From Streptomyces lydicus (GTDB lineage Bacteria; Actinomycetota; Actinomycetes; Streptomycetales; Streptomycetaceae), in assembly GCF_001729485.1 (NCBI RefSeq), contig NZ_CP017157.1:5952001-6016000 (forward strand): 64,000 bases of DNA, read 5' to 3'. The notes under the pieces are model-generated. The model did no database searches. It saw only the letters and a program-made list of their open reading frames with translations, and was not told the origin of the DNA. Position numbers and translations under genes: made by a program. Below, piece by piece: positions 63,700 to 64,000 of the stretch. Numbering within the stretch: position 1 is the stretch's first letter; each line of letters begins with the position of its first letter.

Positions 63700-64000
63700 T
63701 CGACATGCATCCGCAGCACCTTGCGGTTGGTCGCGTCGATCTCGTAGGACGTCTTGTTCCAGTCGTCGGTGGTGACGACGTCCACGGACCAGGCCACCGC
63801 GTCGCTGCCGTTGTCGGCGTTGCCCAGCTCGATGGAGCTGACCGTGCCCTTGGTCTTGTCGGTGGCGGTCTGGGCCGCCTCCTGGGCCGTGACGGTGGCC
63901 TTGGTCAGGCGGTCGGCCAGCTGCTGCTTGTCCTCGGCGTCGTCCGACGAGAGGTGCGGCTGGGCCGCCTTGCCGGAGACCGCGTCGACGCGTACCTCGC
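63690..64000 (-). CDS. PepSY-domain protein, C-terminal 102 residues only
   Basis: The window ends inside this gene. The visible part holds half a PepSY domain (EVRVDAVSGKAAQPHLSSDD), a helical linker (DRLTKATVTAQEAAQTATDK) and a complete second one (GTVSSIELGNADNGSDAVAW, then SVDVVTTDDWNKTSYEIDAT and NRKVLRMHVDQD). PepSY proteins are usually secreted or membrane-anchored and may inhibit peptidases or act as envelope sensors. The signal peptide and start are outside the window. Confidence 0.85.
   Translation of the reverse strand, partial: EVRVDAVSGKAAQPHLSSDDAEDKQQLADRLTKATVTAQEAAQTATDKTKGTVSSIELGNADNGSDAVAWSVDVVTTDDWNKTSYEIDATNRKVLRMHVDQD

Overview
The window is chromosomal DNA of a Streptomyces or a close relative. 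It is very GC-rich with strong third-position GC bias, uses many GTG starts and GGAGG-type ribosome sites, and has ATGA/GTGA stop-start overlaps. It also carries the coproporphyrin-type haem genes, a PucR regulator and TIGR04222 proteins typical of the group. No rRNA or tRNA gene was recognised.

Layout. 1-8908 is a trehalose/glycogen block: glgX (5' truncated by the window edge), treY and treZ. A ribosomal-protection GTPase (preceded by a possible short leader ORF) and an FHA protein lie between treY and treZ. A complete IS982-type element (8923-9888) sits at a CTAG between treZ and a pfpI-like gene. 9889-18323 holds a CocE-type hydrolase divergent from a TetR regulator, an NCS1 permease divergent from a PucR regulator, and a metallophosphoesterase/Sfp-type PPTase pair. 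18461-27258 is accessory: membrane proteins, a large P-loop/repeat NTPase with a small 2-TM partner, lipoproteins, a secreted peptide, and an ADP-ribosylglycohydrolase lacking its N-terminus next to an antisense gene fragment.

27306-30356 is a decayed island between a 3' fragment of msrB and intact msrB. It holds an AT-rich membrane-protein gene, a fragment of an FG-GAP repeat protein and 840 bases without a convincing gene. 30375-41618 returns to ordinary chromosome: murC, a two-component system, an ABC exporter, a RibD-like reductase, zapE, a glycosidase-like protein divergent from a TetR regulator, and a PhoX-like protein. 41715-45283 has a zinc-ribbon protein, a five-copy 36-bp minisatellite, a second ABC transporter and a PTH2-like hydrolase. 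46231-49704 is the most interesting block: a DUF692 (MbnB/TglH-type) metalloenzyme, a translationally coupled partner protein, a TIGR04222 membrane protein ending in a six-residue Cys repeat, and a second TIGR04222 protein. 49790-60599 contains a secreted peptidase and the haem genes hemQ, hemY and hemE, interspersed with a thiolase, an aldehyde dehydrogenase and a flavin disulfide reductase. 60702-64000 has a DUF3000 protein, an orphan response regulator with a degenerate receiver, an RNase D-like exonuclease and the end of a PepSY protein.

The best candidate for an undescribed system is the DUF692/TIGR04222 cassette. Characterised DUF692 enzymes modify cysteines of ribosomal peptides, and here the enzyme is co-transcribed with a protein carrying a regular (S-S-C-G-x-G) tail whose codons have drifted while the residues stayed fixed.
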